Shown here: positions 34,880 to 46,384 of the stretch, in pieces
Numbering within the stretch: position 1 is the stretch's first letter
How the letters are laid out: the number at the start of each line of letters is the position of its first letter
Assembly: GCA_963513935.1 (NCBI GenBank)
Contig: OY740768.1
Location: 19,715,177-19,779,176 of the forward strand
Length of the DNA stretch: 64,000 nucleotides
Source of the DNA: Aphrophora alni
Lineage: Eukaryota > Arthropoda > Insecta > Hemiptera > Aphrophoridae
Direction of reading: 5' to 3'
The notes under the pieces: model-generated
What the model saw: the letters and a program-made list of their open reading frames with translations, nothing else
Database searches by the model: none
What the model was told of the DNA's origin: nothing
Position numbers and translations under genes: made by a program

Positions 34880-35530
34880 AGAGTCCATTTAAGGACAAGC
34901 ATAATATGACAAAATAAATAAACATTATTTGAATAATTTACTAAAATGTAGCTGAATATTTGAATAATCCCATTATATAAAAATACAATATTATTATGGT
35001 GTAAATAATGTATTCCTCGTTTCAATCATTCTAGAGGCTGTAAATAGTTCTAAATAATGTCTTGAAACACCTCAAGATCCTGGCGACCGATTGACAATAA
35101 ATTTGTATTTTCCTTTGAGTACATCTCCATTGAATAAATTGATATTAATCTGTATCCCTTATTAAATAAGAAGGAAGATATATGTTAAAATTTATTGTCA
35201 CATACTATTTTAGGGGCATTTCTAATATACATTTTAAACGATTGACTCATAAATTTAACAAATAGTACTCAGGTAGTAGCTTACGTATATATTAAATTTT
35301 TGAGATAATTAATTTAGAGATGAAGTGAACATACATATAAGACCACCAATTATGAAAATATATGGTAGACTACCAATTTTTATGAAACTGAATGTTTATT
35401 CTTTAAAGTTATAGTATTTATAAACTGTTTTACCATAGGTTTGGGTCCTTTCAAATTCCAAAATTAATAACTATTAACAACTTGAAAACTTTAATGAATC
35501 TAATTTTGATCAAACTCATACTTCTGGTTT
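34880..35530. other. Unassigned AT-rich sequence
   Basis: Nothing recognised before the tandem LTR-like units. Confidence 0.4.
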
Positions 35531-35866
35531 CAAACCAATGATATGGATATCAAAAGATGCAGAATTAAAAAGAGAGTAAACCCTGTAATAATCATTTTGA
35601 AGTCTCGAATGGTTTACAAGATATATCAGTTTACATGTGCCAGATTTTAACATTTCACGTTTCGCCACTTGCAATGCCTTTGTACAAATGTGAACTCTCT
35701 CTCTTTTTGTTGTGTTGTTTAAGGATTTTATAAGTTGCACAAATTTTCTCACTCACCCATCCCCAAAATCAACCGAAAATATTCCTTTCAAAAAGTTTCA
35801 GTTAGGTCGTTGTCAAATAAACAAAACAAAAACATTCATGCCTTTCTCGCAAAAAGTATTTATATG

Positions 35867-35900
35867 TATAAATAGTCCTATTTCGTTTTTGCCTCAGTGT
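35867..35900 (+). promoter_or_regulatory. TATA box plus TCAGT initiator, unit copy 1
   Basis: TATAAATA begins at 35867 and the A of CTCAGT lies at 35896, about 30 nt from the first T. That is the spacing expected for an arthropod RNA polymerase II core promoter with initiator TCAGT. GCAGTG follows. Activity is inferred only. Confidence 0.6.
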
Positions 35901-36774
35901 GCAGTGAATTCGCAAATACCTGCTTCAATCAATTTTGGAATCGTGCAACAATACCAAACTTTCCTTTTCTTAAACCCTGCCCTGTGGCGCCTTCCTAAAG
36001 AGGGTCATGCAATTTACGTTACAATTTAGTATTGCAGATTGCCTACCGTAGAAGATTGTAAATAAAATAATAATAATAATACAATACTATTTTGTATTTT
36101 ATGTTTGTTATTATTCTGTTTAACCATTTAAACAATGTCTCAGAATTATTATATAATTTCTATAATTAAATTACTATGATTAAATTTGGAGTCGCGGTGT
36201 GCTAATAATAATTGAAATTTTTAATATTTTTTTCTATTTTTTCTAAGTTTTATAAAAATTTCATCATTTAACAATACCAACGATATGGATATCAAAGGAT
36301 GCAGAATTGAAGAGAGAGTAAACCCTGGAAAAATCACTTTCAAATCTCGAAAGGTTTACGAGAAATTGAAGTTTGAAATGTTTCAAAAAAGTCATAATTT
36401 TTTTTAAAACCAATGATATGGGTATCAAAAGATGCAGAATTAAAAATAGAGTTAATTCTGAAAAAATCATTTTGAAATCTCGATGGTTTAGGAGAAATAT
36501 CAGTTTATATATGCCAGATTTTAACATTTCACGCTTCGCCACATTCAAAGCCTTTTTATAACGCTTGTAGCTCCCTAACTATACATTGTACAAATATGAA
36601 CTCTTTCTCTCTTTGTTGTGTTGTTTAAGGATTTTATTACTTACACAAATATTCTCACTCACCCATCTCAAAAAATCAACCGAAAATATTCCTTTCAAAA
36701 AGTTTCAGTTAGGTCGTTGTCAAATAAACAAAACAAAAACATTCATGCCTTTCTCGCAAAAAAGTATTTATATG

Positions 36775-36808
36775 TATAAATAGTCCTATTTCGTTTTTGC
36801 CTCAGTGT
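36775..36808 (+). promoter_or_regulatory. TATA box plus TCAGT initiator, unit copy 2
   Basis: TATAAATA at 36775 and the initiator A at 36804, the same 30-nt spacing. The region from TATA through GTGCAGTGAATTCG is identical to copy 1, although other parts of the two units have diverged. Confidence 0.6.
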
Positions 36809-37509
36809 GCAGTGAATTCGCAAATACCTGCTTCAATCAATTTTGGAAAGGTGCAACAATACAAAACTTTCCTTTTATTAAGCCCCGCCCAATGGGGCCT
36901 TCTTAAAGAGGGTTATGCAATTTACGTTACATTTATGTATTGCAGATTGCCTACCATAGAAGATTCTAAATAAATAGAAAAATAATAAAAAACCATGAGA
37001 AAAATACTATTTTGTATTTTATGTTTGTTATTATTATCTTTTAAGTTAACCATTTAAACAATGTCTCAGAGTTATTATATAATCCCTATAATTAAATCAC
37101 TATGATTAAATTTGGAGTCGAGGTGTGCTAATAAAGTTTAATTTTTATCTGTAATTTTTAATAAAAAAATCAACATTTAACAATACCTACGATATGTACA
37201 TCAAGGGATGCAGAATTTTAAGAGAGAGTAAACCCTGGAAAATCACTTTCAAATCTCGAAGGGTTTACGAATAATTGAAGTTTGAAATATTTCAAGAAAT
37301 ATCATAATTTTTTTTTAAAAAACCAATGATATGGATATCAAAAGATGCAGAATTGAAAAGAGAGTAAACTCTAAAAAAATCAATTTGAAATCTCAAATGG
37401 TTTACGAGAAATATCAGTTTAGATGTGCTAGATTTTAAAGTAATTTGATAACAATGAATTTTTCATGTTATTGATATTGTTCAATTTGACTTTTGGTATC
37501 ATTTCAATA

Positions 37510-38183
37510 CAGAGTGTCTAGAAAATAATGTCCCAAATTTCACCAGACAATTTTATAGTTGAAAATAATTAAAAAGTTCCAATTAGACGTTAATAAGTAC
37601 AGAAATGCTTAGTTTTCGAATTATACGCTTTTTATTTACTAAACACTTAATATCTTTAGAAATATGAAAGATATTGGGCTCAAATTTAGTGTTCATATTT
37701 AATACCTAACTTTTTACCCCTGTACAAAAAACTCTTTTGGATATTTTAAAAATGGCGTCCATTTAAAATTTTTAATGTCAAATATCTCTAAGACCTTATA
37801 CCCAAAACCACTAACTTTACAAAATAATTCAGGAAACAGAAAAGTTACTTTTGTAATGACAAACAAGACGGTTGTTTTTCTCGTAACTCAAAAGATAAAC
37901 GAGTTATCGGCTAAAGAGTAAAAACTTGATTTCTTAATAGTCGTCTATAATTACAAATTTACTGTAGAACCAATATTGTGTTTTAAATTATTAATTAAAG
38001 TCATTAGAATTGCTCAAAAACTGTTAATTTTATAAGAAATTCGTAAAGACAAAAATAATTGTAGAATGTAATAACAAATCTAACTAGCCCTTGATAATTA
38101 AAATCCGTTCATATATGATGGAGAAACATCTAGAAACACAAATAGCATCGTGAAATTTGGGACAATATTTTCTAGACACTCTG
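37510..38183. mobile_element. Mariner-type non-autonomous DNA transposon
   Basis: Terminal inverted repeats start CAGAGTGTCTAGAAAATAA at 37510 and are mirrored by TTTTCTAGACACTCTG ending at 38183. Over about 36 bp there is one mismatch (AATAATGTCCC against AATATTGTCCC). TA flanks both ends (37508-37509 and 38184-38185), the target-site duplication of the Tc1/mariner superfamily, and CAG.GTGTC is a familiar mariner-like tip. The 674-bp interior has no transposase frame (no DDE motif), so this is a deletion derivative or MITE-like copy. It lies about 70 bp after the tandem LTR-like units. Confidence 0.88.
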
Positions 38184-38190
38184 TATATAC

Positions 38191-38290
38191 AAACCAACAC
38201 AGGACATTGACGTTTTCGTGTTTTAGGTTTATCATTTGATAACAAGAGTTGATTAAAACTCTCGTAACATGGTGTAATAGTTTTTATATA
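38191..38290. repeat. Hairpin family F, copy 1 (rearranged)
   Basis: AAACCAACACAGGACATTGA with CGTTTTCG is followed by an oppositely oriented GGTTTATCATTTGATAAC, AAGAGTTGATTAAAACTCTC and GTAACATGG. The second part matches the minus strand of 43501-43560 (GGTTTATCACTTGAAAAC, GGGGGTTGATTAATACTCTC, GAAACGTCG). Stem GAGTT...AACTC is intact. Confidence 0.5.
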
Positions 38291-38484
38291 CACAAATGAT
38301 GACAAAGGGCCGATTAAGCTATATAAATAAAACTAATTATATTTATATTTTATTGCGTTGATTTCTGACATCGTTTTTACGTCATTAGTTATAGCTAGCC
38401 ACATCAACTAATAATGTAATGACATTACTTCTTTTAATTTCATTTCAAAAGTTACTTAATAATTGCTTACGTATAATATGTTCA

Positions 38485-38575
38485 CCCTTTTGAGCAGATC
38501 TCCATTGACCAACCCTTTTCCCTTCTTGACGCTATTAAAGGCTGGGAATCTCTATTTTATGGTTATTTCTTCTTA
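38485..38575 (-). repeat. Dispersed repeat family A, copy 10 (fragment, inverted)
   Basis: CATTGACCAACCCTTTTCCC, TTCTTGACGCTATTAAAGG, CTGGGAATCTCTATTTTATG is the complement of the family A body around GTTGGTCAA...GTCAGG...TCTAATAG. Confidence 0.5.
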
Positions 38576-38669
38576 TTTTTTTCAATTCAATGATAATAGC
38601 TATATTGTCTCCTTAAAACAATGTATAAACCAATTTAATGGGTATTATTTAAACAAAAAAAAATAACAT

Positions 38670-38999
38670 AAGACCAAATTAGCAAACCGTCGCAAAAAGA
38701 GCCAAACATTTAAAAAATCAAAACAAACAATTTAGTTTCTAAACAATTTAGTTACGTATATTTGTCATTAAAATAGATGTATTCAGATATATTAACCCAA
38801 TTTCATGGGCTTACGACTACTGACTCTAGACTGTAAAAACTGATTTTAAAAAGGAAAAAATTAGTATAACAAAAATATAGGATGTTGTTTTAAAATACTT
38901 CCTTTTTAAGAAAACGATGAGTCGTGGGTTATCTAAAGAGTCCCTTTTTAAGAAAGAGGTGTGAAAAAAGGACATAGCTCGATCCATTATAATAAACTA
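38670..38999. other. Unassigned AT-rich sequence
   Basis: Nothing recognised. Confidence 0.45.
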
Positions 39000-39593
39000 G
39001 CTTAAAGAAAATAACTTAAACTAGCTCCGAAGAACTAGGAGAGCCTACCATCTAGAGCATTTCCGGACAACACAAGACCTCCGCTAACAAAATATGTAGG
39101 GGACCATTATCCACCACGAGCACACATTACCACCACGAAACCTACCTCCGCATCCCCCAAGAAACCTATGAACAGGCTGAGCAAGCTCCCGTGGCACTCT
39201 TGTCGGCAAGGTTTCTCATTCCATGTTTGATGAGTCACCATCGGGTACGCTCACGCTTTACCCTTCCCCACATTATCTACCGAGGTCAGCGCCAGTCACC
39301 CTTCACATGAGATTGGGTAGCCCACCACCCGAAGCTTGGAAGCAAGCCGGCTTGTGGGAAAGGTTTCCTCCAGTTTTCTTTAACCGACACCGTGGAGTAT
39401 AGTAATATAGAAGTAACCACCACACAGCGACCTTTAGAGTCTACTGTGCCCACCTTTCACTATTATTGAAATGCTTAGTTTCATCATCCTTTCTAATCCT
39501 GTAGCCACCCTAAATTGCAAGATTTTATGGGGATTTATGAAAATTTATGGGGATTTATGGAGGGTTGATCTTCCATTTCTAGTAGAGGTATCT
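39000..39593 (-). other. GC-richer tract, possible LINE 3' untranslated region
   Basis: It lies immediately 3' (minus sense) of the RNase H remnant. On that strand it has GTGGGCACAGTAGACTCTAA then AGGTCGCTGTGTGGTGG, wording like the 3' untranslated region of several arthropod LINEs. From about 39400 down to 39000 the composition is distinctly GC-rich and could be a second, unrelated insert. ATTTATGGGGATTTATGG is a short local duplication near 39540. Confidence 0.35.
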
Positions 39594-40050
39594 TCACAAG
39601 GTTCTTGCTCCTTTAATAGAATCGGCCTCGCAGTTTATTAGTAGGCGATGCAGGGTTTCCTCACCCTCCTTACAGTACCTGAATCTCGTATTATCCGATA
39701 GGCCAAGTTTCACGAGATTTTCTCTGAAAGTGACATTCCCAGTAAGGGAGCCCGTTATTAGTCTTAGCCTATTTTTGCATAGACTAATGTAAGCCCTGGA
39801 TCTCTTAAGGTCGTAATTCCAGAGCAGCAGTCTTTTTATTTCCTTTTAGTGTGTCTGCCTAGAGTCTTCTTTACCTTTTTTGAATCTCATATTGAAGTAG
39901 TTTGCTCCAAGTCCGAAGAATGGTTCTAGTCCAAAAAAAAGGGGTGGATGCACCTTTCTTCGGAAAATCATCTGCATTTTCGTTCCCCTCTTTTCCCATA
40001 TGCCCTGATACCCAGAGGAGAATCATTTTTTACACCTGCCTACCTCATTA
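39594..40050 (-). pseudogene. LINE RNase H domain and zinc-binding tail remnant
   Basis: The minus-strand translation has WVSGHMGKEGNENADD, then KKGASTPF. This is the C-terminal part of the retroelement RNase H fold ('W.PGH.G..GNE.AD..A..GAS.P'). After a stop and frame change it continues RLITGSLTGNVTF, KLGLSDNTRFRYCKEGEETL and HRLLINCEADSIKGARTL. That is the usual 'TGH..L..HL.KIGL....CR.C.E.EET..H.L..C.A....R...L' tail with a Cys-Cys-His-Cys-type pattern, the first Cys replaced. RNase H of this kind is found in the I, Jockey, R1 and related LINE groups. Internal stops show it is dead. Confidence 0.85.
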
Positions 40051-40084
40051 CGTTTTTGTAAGTGTTCCCAAACCATCGCTAAAC

Positions 40085-41166
40085 TAATGTTTGGATTTTT
40101 TAAATTCAAAAGTTAAGTAATAATCGCAACCAAAAAATTGTTCACCCCACTTTAAAAATCGATTCTAATGAGAACTCAAGAATCATCGATTTCTTAAAAA
40201 GTAAATATTTTAAAGCACATTCCATAGTTATTTTTATACTTTCATTTTTCACTTTTTAAGGGAAACGGAACTATTTTACTCTACAACGACAAACAAATAT
40301 AATTACCGAAATATAACTATTTTGTATTCATCATTTTTTATTACACAAAATAGATTTATCCAATAACATTTAAAAATTCGTTTCATCACGGTGAATATAC
40401 AAGTATCGAAAAACTATTTTTAACCTGAAGATGGGATAGCCAGTTCTTACATCAACATGCAACTCCTGCCATATCTAACAGGAAAGTGACTATAAAGTAA
40501 AATCAGCATATATATGTCAGAACGAGAGCTTACTAAATACTGAGCTGTGCACTTAGCCCACCTGGAGCAGGATACATGGCAAGTACTCTTCCCACTTAAT
40601 GGACCTGTCATTACGACCCTACTTCCACTTCCTCTTTACACAAACGAACAGTTAAGAGTTGAAAAACGTGTAGGTTACAACTTCTATTTATCTTTGGGTC
40701 GTAATTTATGACTCGTTAATTTCGTACTTTTAAAATAGCTTAGCTTTAGTTTTCTCAATTAGCCGCGACCTTTGTAAGAAATAAATACTTTACAAGGTGT
40801 AATAATTTCCTTCGTTTAATTATTTACCAATTTAAGTCCTGCGGTAAATGTATTAAACTACATTAAATTCTTTATGTTAATAATTTATCTCATTTATTTC
40901 TAAGATTCTAATTTGTTTATAAGTTTTATCCATAGATATTACACCCAACACTGATTTATTAGAGTTTGAAGTTTCATATTAAAAGTAATTATATAAATAA
41001 TAACTGTTTTTAGTCTAAAAGTGAATTTGTGTGCATCAGTGTGTGTTTGAAAGGGTGGGTTTTTCTTATATATCTAATTTAAACTTATGAAAATAAATTA
41101 ATAATACTTTCTGATTTCCCTCTCTCCCTCACAAACTCTTTCTCTCTTTAACACATACAGTTATCA

Positions 41167-41168
<2 letters not shown>
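40085..41168. other. Unassigned AT-rich sequence
   Basis: Nothing recognised except slightly GC-richer words around 40430-40630 that I cannot assign. Confidence 0.4.

Positions 41169-41222
<54 letters not shown>
41169..41222 (+). repeat. (CT)n microsatellite
   Basis: About 27 uninterrupted CT units. Confidence 0.95.
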
Positions 41223-41226
<4 letters not shown>

Positions 41227-41360
41227 TACCTAGGACTTTTTCAGTCTTCATTACTTTGTTAAATACAAAATTATAATTCTCTTATGTTTCTATTTTGTAT
41301 TTGAATGTTAATTTTTTATCAATTACTAATTATTATAATATTTATTTGAAATTTTAATGT

Positions 41361-41423
<63 letters not shown>

Positions 41424-41426
41424 TGA
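41361..41426 (+). repeat. (TA)n-(TG)n compound microsatellite
   Basis: TA units to 41379 followed by TG units to 41426 with one GG slip. Confidence 0.95.
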
Positions 41427-41918
41427 GTTTTTTATAACATTGCATTGTAGTCAGTTTGTTTTAAATAATAATACATATTTTTCTATCTTAATTTATTTTC
41501 AACTGTTTTGTATTTCAATATACATGGTTAAGTGGAAGAAAGAACCTGATGGTCCTAACTCCTACCAAAAACTCCTATTGTTTTATTGTAGAATTTAAAT
41601 CAATAAAGATAAATTTTACTGAACAAAAATGAAGTCAATTACTATTACATGTTTTCCCAATTACTATTACATAGATATTCCATTATACTTCAATTAATAA
41701 CTCTTGTCTCCAACACCGGCGCATCTGTTCGTTAGCATGTACCTGTCAATCTAAATCATATCATCAATTATCAGGGATGGACGTGACAGTCTGAAGGATT
41801 TTGTCTTTAATATCATCATCGAGACTGAAGTGTAAAGGGGGAGTGAGAGCGATAAAGAGGAAGAGTTTGTAAAGGAATACTAACTTTATCTCTATCGTAT
41901 GATAGTAGCAAAGATAGT

Positions 41919-42197
41919 ATGATAATTGACTCTAATGATACACCAACTAACATAACACCATTGAGGTCACCAATATCACCGTCACAGGTTGTGATTACAG
42001 TTGGAACATTGGATGTGAATAACAATTTCAACAATCTACGAATAAAACCTGTGTTGAAACAAAATCATAAATGTAGTACTAAATTCATAACAACTTTCCA
42101 ATACATATTTATTAAATTAGGGGAAATCCCTATCCCTCCTCGCAATTTAAAAATAATTTTTCGTAATACACTCCCAAATACCAAACTGCAATTTTAA
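41919..42197 (+). other. Open frame of unclear status
   Basis: A 92-codon frame begins with a mixed-composition segment (SNDTPTNITPLRSP, then SQVVITVGTLDV) that reads more like protein than neighbouring frames. Its second half is A/T-driven. I recognise no domain, no upstream exon and no splice context. It lies directly before the family A pair and may simply be the upstream part of that element. I do not call it a gene. Confidence 0.15.
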
Positions 42198-42261
42198 GTG
42201 ATACAGACCAATTTTTAATTTTAAAAAAACAATCATTTTATACTCTTATCCTATTTTTTCT

Positions 42262-42496
42262 TGTTGTTTAAAGGCGAAACCCTCTAGATCATTATCACTT
42301 TATAAAAAAAGAATAAAAGAACATAAAATAGAGACCTCTAGTTCTCAAATACTTTATTAGCTTAAGGGTCGTAAAAGAACAAGAGTTGATCGGGGGAAAT
42401 CTGTTAGGAAAGAGAGGGATTAAAGCGAAGACTAGATAAAGAGGTGTAAATCCAGCAACGTACTTCGAGATTGCTACAAGCTAGTCCCACTGTGAT
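42262..42496 (+). repeat. Dispersed repeat family A, copy 11
   Basis: Head TTGTTTAAAGGCGAAACCC with ATCATTATCACTTTATAAA, then GAGACCTCTAGTTCTCAAAT, TTAAGGGTCGTAAAAGAAC, GAGTTGATCGGGGGAAAT, GAAGACTAGATAAAGAGGTG and an end near AGTCCCACTGTG. Confidence 0.75.
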
Positions 42497-42672
42497 AAAT
42501 ACCCCCAGCCCTCGAATATTCTTATAGGTTCAGGATCGGAAGAGAACAGGAATTAGTTAAGAGAGACCTGATAGGAAATATGAAAGAAAGGTATCTAACC
42601 CAAGACTACATGAATAAAATTGTATATTCAGTAAGGATTTCTCGTGGTTGCTACACTCGTACTCACTGTAGT
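42497..42672 (+). repeat. Dispersed repeat family A, copy 12 (tandem to copy 11, headless)
   Basis: Begins directly at the block CCCCCAGCCCTCGAATATTC and runs through CAGGATCGGAAGAGAACAGG, GAAAGGTATCTAACCCAAGA and CTCGTACTCACTGTAG. Its shared frame is fully open from PALEYS through REQELVKRDLIGNMKER, LTQDYMNK and ends near CYTRTH, about 55 codons. It is the best witness that family A has or had a coding frame. Confidence 0.8.
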
Positions 42673-42689
42673 TTATTATTAAGATATTA

Positions 42690-43011
42690 GTTCTAAAGGA
42701 TATTATGTCTGTTGGATGAGAATTAACACTAAACTATAATTCTATCAAAAATTGTAAAAAAGTTTCTTAGTTACTGAACGATGCAATATTTAATCAGAAC
42801 TAAAATATCAGCTGACTCATAGACATGAATTGAAACAGTTGGAAAACAAATGTTTAACATTATACAATCATTTCTTAACTTTTAACTTAATATAGCTACA
42901 TAATTTACTTTTCAAAAGAATATTTGGTTAGAGGAGAGATGTTCGTCATCATTTTACAATTATTGTGGGAATGGTTGAAAATCTCTGTCCCTGAGACAGA
43001 CGCTGTTTTAT
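42690..43011. other. Unassigned AT-rich sequence
   Basis: Nothing recognised. Confidence 0.45.
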
Positions 43012-43276
43012 TTGACACTAGCAGTGTACCCGTCGTTAGTACTGGGTTGACGTATATTTGTATTGAGTGTTAAGGGAGTTTTCAAGGCCAGTGGGGCGGT
43101 GCCCTGATAGAATTTCTAAATAAAAATAGGCCTATGTGTTAACCTGGAACCCTAATAATGTCCATGTAAAATTTCAGCTCAAAGGGCCCAGGATTTTTCA
43201 CGTGATTGAGTAAAACACACACACACACACAGACTGACAGACAGACGCCATTAGATTTTTACATAATAGTATAGAT
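43012..43276 (+). mobile_element. Widespread invertebrate retroposon-like repeat
   Basis: Begins CACTAGCAGTGTACCCGTCG and contains TTAACCTGGAACCC, AAATTTCAGCTCAAAGGGCC, a (CA)n run, GACTGACAGACAGACGCCAT and a terminal ATAGTATAGATA. This layout (CTAGC...ACCCG, AAATTTCAGCTCAA, GACAGACAGACGCCAT, TATAGATA tail) is familiar from dispersed LINE/SINE-type repeats of many insects and other invertebrates. No reading frame is present, so it is a short end fragment. The class is inferred from wording only. Confidence 0.6.
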
Positions 43277-43500
43277 AAGTGGCTCTGGATGATACCTATT
43301 AGATAACGGGATACCTATGACTACTTTGTAGACCAGTACAGTTAGTATCTGGTATTGTAGATTTTTTTTAAAAACAAATATGCATGTTATTTAAACCGTC
43401 ACAAAATAATGCATAAAAAATTCTATAGATAGATATAATGACTGAATGAAATATTATTGATGTGGCTTAATCGAACATTTGTTAACATTTGTATATAAGC

Positions 43501-43560
43501 AAACCAACGCACGACGTTTCGAGAGTATTAATCAACCCCCGTTTTCAAGTGATAAACCTA
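43501..43560 (-). repeat. Hairpin family F, copy 2
   Basis: On the minus strand: TAGGTTTATCACTTGAAAAC, GGGGGTTGATTAATACTCTC, GAAACGTCGTGCGTTGG. It is the most complete F copy, with a stem-like block followed by GAAACG, reminiscent of the CTGAAGA...GAAA motif family. Confidence 0.55.
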
Positions 43561-44580
43561 GAGCATAGAAGTAAAACTCATAGACGTAGTCTAGGACCAC
43601 GTTAGAAAATAAATAATAATCTAAAAATAGTCAGAACTAATATTAAATACAAAGCAAAAAAAACACCAGAAACAAGACCGGACTACAAAAAGAACGACGA
43701 ACAACTGATTTTTAAAGGGATGTTACAAAGATAATGAGTCCTACCTGTTTATAGGGGTGAAAAAACATTTGCCCCTTTTCAAAATATTAATCCACGATTG
43801 AGTCATTATTCTCAATTGATATTTAAGCTGCACTTATTAATCTAGAACAATTATTGTTACCGATTTTCAATCCCATTTATAAAACGGAAACTACAATTAA
43901 TTTCTATACGCAAATATTTGATTAAACTATATTAATGTAGTATAAAGAATCCATCATTTTAAAATCACAACGATATAGTTCTGAAAATAATCTACAAGCA
44001 TACATAATTGGTCAAAATTTTCAGTGGACCTAAAACACAAAACAAAAATGTTAACACTAACACAATTCCTTGTTGTGCATCAATAAAACGCAATTGTGCA
44101 TTAGCCATTATTTAAAAACATTTCACGGTTGAAGTATTTGCAATGTAATGTTAGAATATAATTCCATTTGAATCGCTCGTTATAAGCTAGTTAGAAATAT
44201 TCGGATTTGTTTTTGTTAAAAAATATACTTTACAGTTAATAATGAGTTTACGCAATTCTGAAAACTATTTGTGTGACATATAAACTAACTATTCACTCCA
44301 GGGGATTCATTCACAAAACACATGACAGGTGACGAGTACATATTTTCAAAGGGTTTCTGTTTTACAAAACAAGGATAAATACTATTGACAATTTATCTCT
44401 TGTTGACTGGTATTCTGTTAACTTGTCATATTTACTTATACAATATAAAGAGTGTGGTTAAAAAAATAACAGTAAACTCGATTTTTACTTGAACAGGAGG
44501 AAGTGGATATTTTTTATTCGTTTTCATTAGATTTACTATTTTTCTGGCTAAGGGTTAACAATATCGCATTTTTCAACTTT
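43561..44580. other. Unassigned AT-rich sequence
   Basis: Nothing recognised. Confidence 0.45.
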
Positions 44581-44821
44581 TGTTAGGCAAAACACCATAT
44601 TGATCATCATCGCCTTAAAAACACATGAAATATAAAACCCTAGTACTAGATTACTGTAATAATCTCAGGGTCGGACTAAAAAAAGAGTTTCTCAAAAGAG
44701 GACTGATTGGAAAGATCAAAGAAATGTATCTAAACCAATAATAAATTAAAGAAGAGGTAGATCCACTTATAGTACCATGGAATTACCACCCCGTGTTTTC
44801 ATTATAAGTGAACCATCTGAG
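44581..44821 (+). repeat. Dispersed repeat family A, copy 13
   Basis: Head AACACCATATTGATCATCAT with CGCCTTAAAA, then AAACCCTAGTACTAGATTAC, ATCTCAGGGTCGGACTAAA, GAGTTTCTCAAAAGAGGACT, GATTGGAAAGATCAAAGAAA and CATTATAAGTGAACCATCTG. Confidence 0.75.
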
Positions 44822-44824
44822 GGG

Positions 44825-46384
44825 AAAATTTATTAAAGTATGTCAATCAATTAAAATAGTTATTATTTGGTTTTATAATTTTTGGTTCTTTTTTTTTTAA
44901 GTAGTATTATTTAAAAAAAAAGGATAATACAAATATTACTGTATTCTAGGTTACATGAAATTATTTGAGATTCCAATGATGTGTCCTTAATAAGACCTAT
45001 TTTTTAAAACTCAGTTTAAGCTGCGCCTACTATTTATATTAATTCCCTGTGGCCCACGCCATAATTAATTATATTTAAATTAAATTTAATATCATGTTTA
45101 TTGATAGATTATAACTTCTTTATTGCTTGTTTGTAATATTATATGTAAAAAATGTGGAGTCATCTGATTCTAATAAAGTTATTTAATAAAACTATTTCAA
45201 CCAAAAAGGTTTAGAATAATTAAAAAATAATTATACTTACAAAGTTTAATGCTTTTAAATTCAATGAAAGATGTCATTCACTCTAAACTAAATTAAAAGA
45301 TATTTAATTAATAGCTTTTAATTAGACATGCTGAATGAACTTTTAAATGGAAGACATTCAATTTTTTCCAAAAAATATAAACTTGTTCCAAGTCGTTGTA
45401 CTATCTTGTAAAACTTGCCACTGTGAAATAGGTTCATGATAAACACTTTATAAATTAGTCGATAAATAAGTGTTTTGTGAACAGTGGACTTTGCAACTTG
45501 GGAATAGATTCAATAAATAGTTCTTTTACACTGTAGAGGTGGCAATGTGTCGCACAATAATATTCAAGGACGAAGAAGTACATTACATACTACCACAGCT
45601 TCTGTACACTTGAACAAAACACTACAATGAAGAATAACCAGTTGAATATTTTATGGTTATCTTGCCGTTTGCATTATAATTGTGACTTACAATTTATATA
45701 AAAAATATTATGATGTACCTATCGATGTAGATAAATCCTTAAATGAATTAACAGAATATCGAATCTATTTTCTACTGCTAGCTGTAGTCCTTTGGTGCCT
45801 TATAAACCCAAATTTTCCTTAACGCAAACTTCCAACTACTGTTTAATTAGGATATTTGTCTAATTCACATAAATTTACATCAGTTACAGCAAGTTACATT
45901 AGATTTACATCAAGTTTTAGAGAGGAAAATTCATAATACAAAACAGTGGTTATTAATATTTTTTAATTATTTTATATAAATGACCATATTTCATAAAAAT
46001 AATGGATGAATCATTTTGTTTTACTCTTTGAACCACTCTAGGGAAATGTTTCGTTCATCAGTTCAAATTAAATTGTGTATTAAAATTTATTTCAGTACGA
46101 CTGCTCGTTATGTATTGTTCACACCATTGTATTTAATACTACTAAGCACCCGCTTTATCCCTAGTTGAAACACTCATATTCAAATAAATATGGATCGTGC
46201 AGGAATGGCTTTGAGCAGCCATCATTTACAAAATATTGTTTTGTTTAACTTCTACATACATATTCAGTATAGTTGGACAGATCCCTATTCCCAAAATGAA
46301 TAACGATTGGAAAACATATTTAACTGTTACTGCCATAAGGACGAAATACCTTTTTATTTTTATTATCGTCTTAGAAGATTTTCT
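44825..46384. other. Unassigned AT-rich sequence
   Basis: No gene recognised. 46236-46300 (TTGGACAGATCCCTATTCCC) resembles 42110-42135 (TTAGGGGAAATCCCTATCCC) at a similar distance upstream of a family A head, so family A may extend about 100-150 bp further 5' than annotated. Confidence 0.35.

Larger units (their letters stand above)
35532..37440 (+). repeat. Tandem LTR-like units, two copies plus a partial third
   Basis: The phrase ACCAATGATATGGATATCAA starts copies at 35532, 36411 (one change) and 37322, giving periods of about 880 and 910 bp. Each full copy contains, in order: a GATGCAGAATT...GAGAGTAAAC module, a TTTAACATTTCACGTTTCGC block, a long central part, a TATA box with TCAGT initiator, an AATAAA signal about 160-190 bp after the initiator, then a second shorter version of the first module (36272, 37180). 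Promoter followed by poly(A) signal is LTR-like. Direct tandem joining without internal genes suggests unequal exchange or tandem LTRs as seen in some retroelements. Open frames across it (35712-36029, 36586-36783) are the same sequence in two copies and look non-coding. No TG...CA ends were fixed. Confidence 0.7.

Noticed and set aside
35712..36783. Two related open frames (105 and 65 codons) as duplicated genes
   Set aside because: They are the same stretch of the tandem LTR-like unit. The second copy is frame-broken relative to the first, and the TATA box and initiator lie inside the frame.
41919..42197. Host exon
   Set aside because: One segment reads somewhat like protein, but no flanking exons, splice sites or known domain could be found, and it abuts family A, so it was kept only as a low-confidence note.
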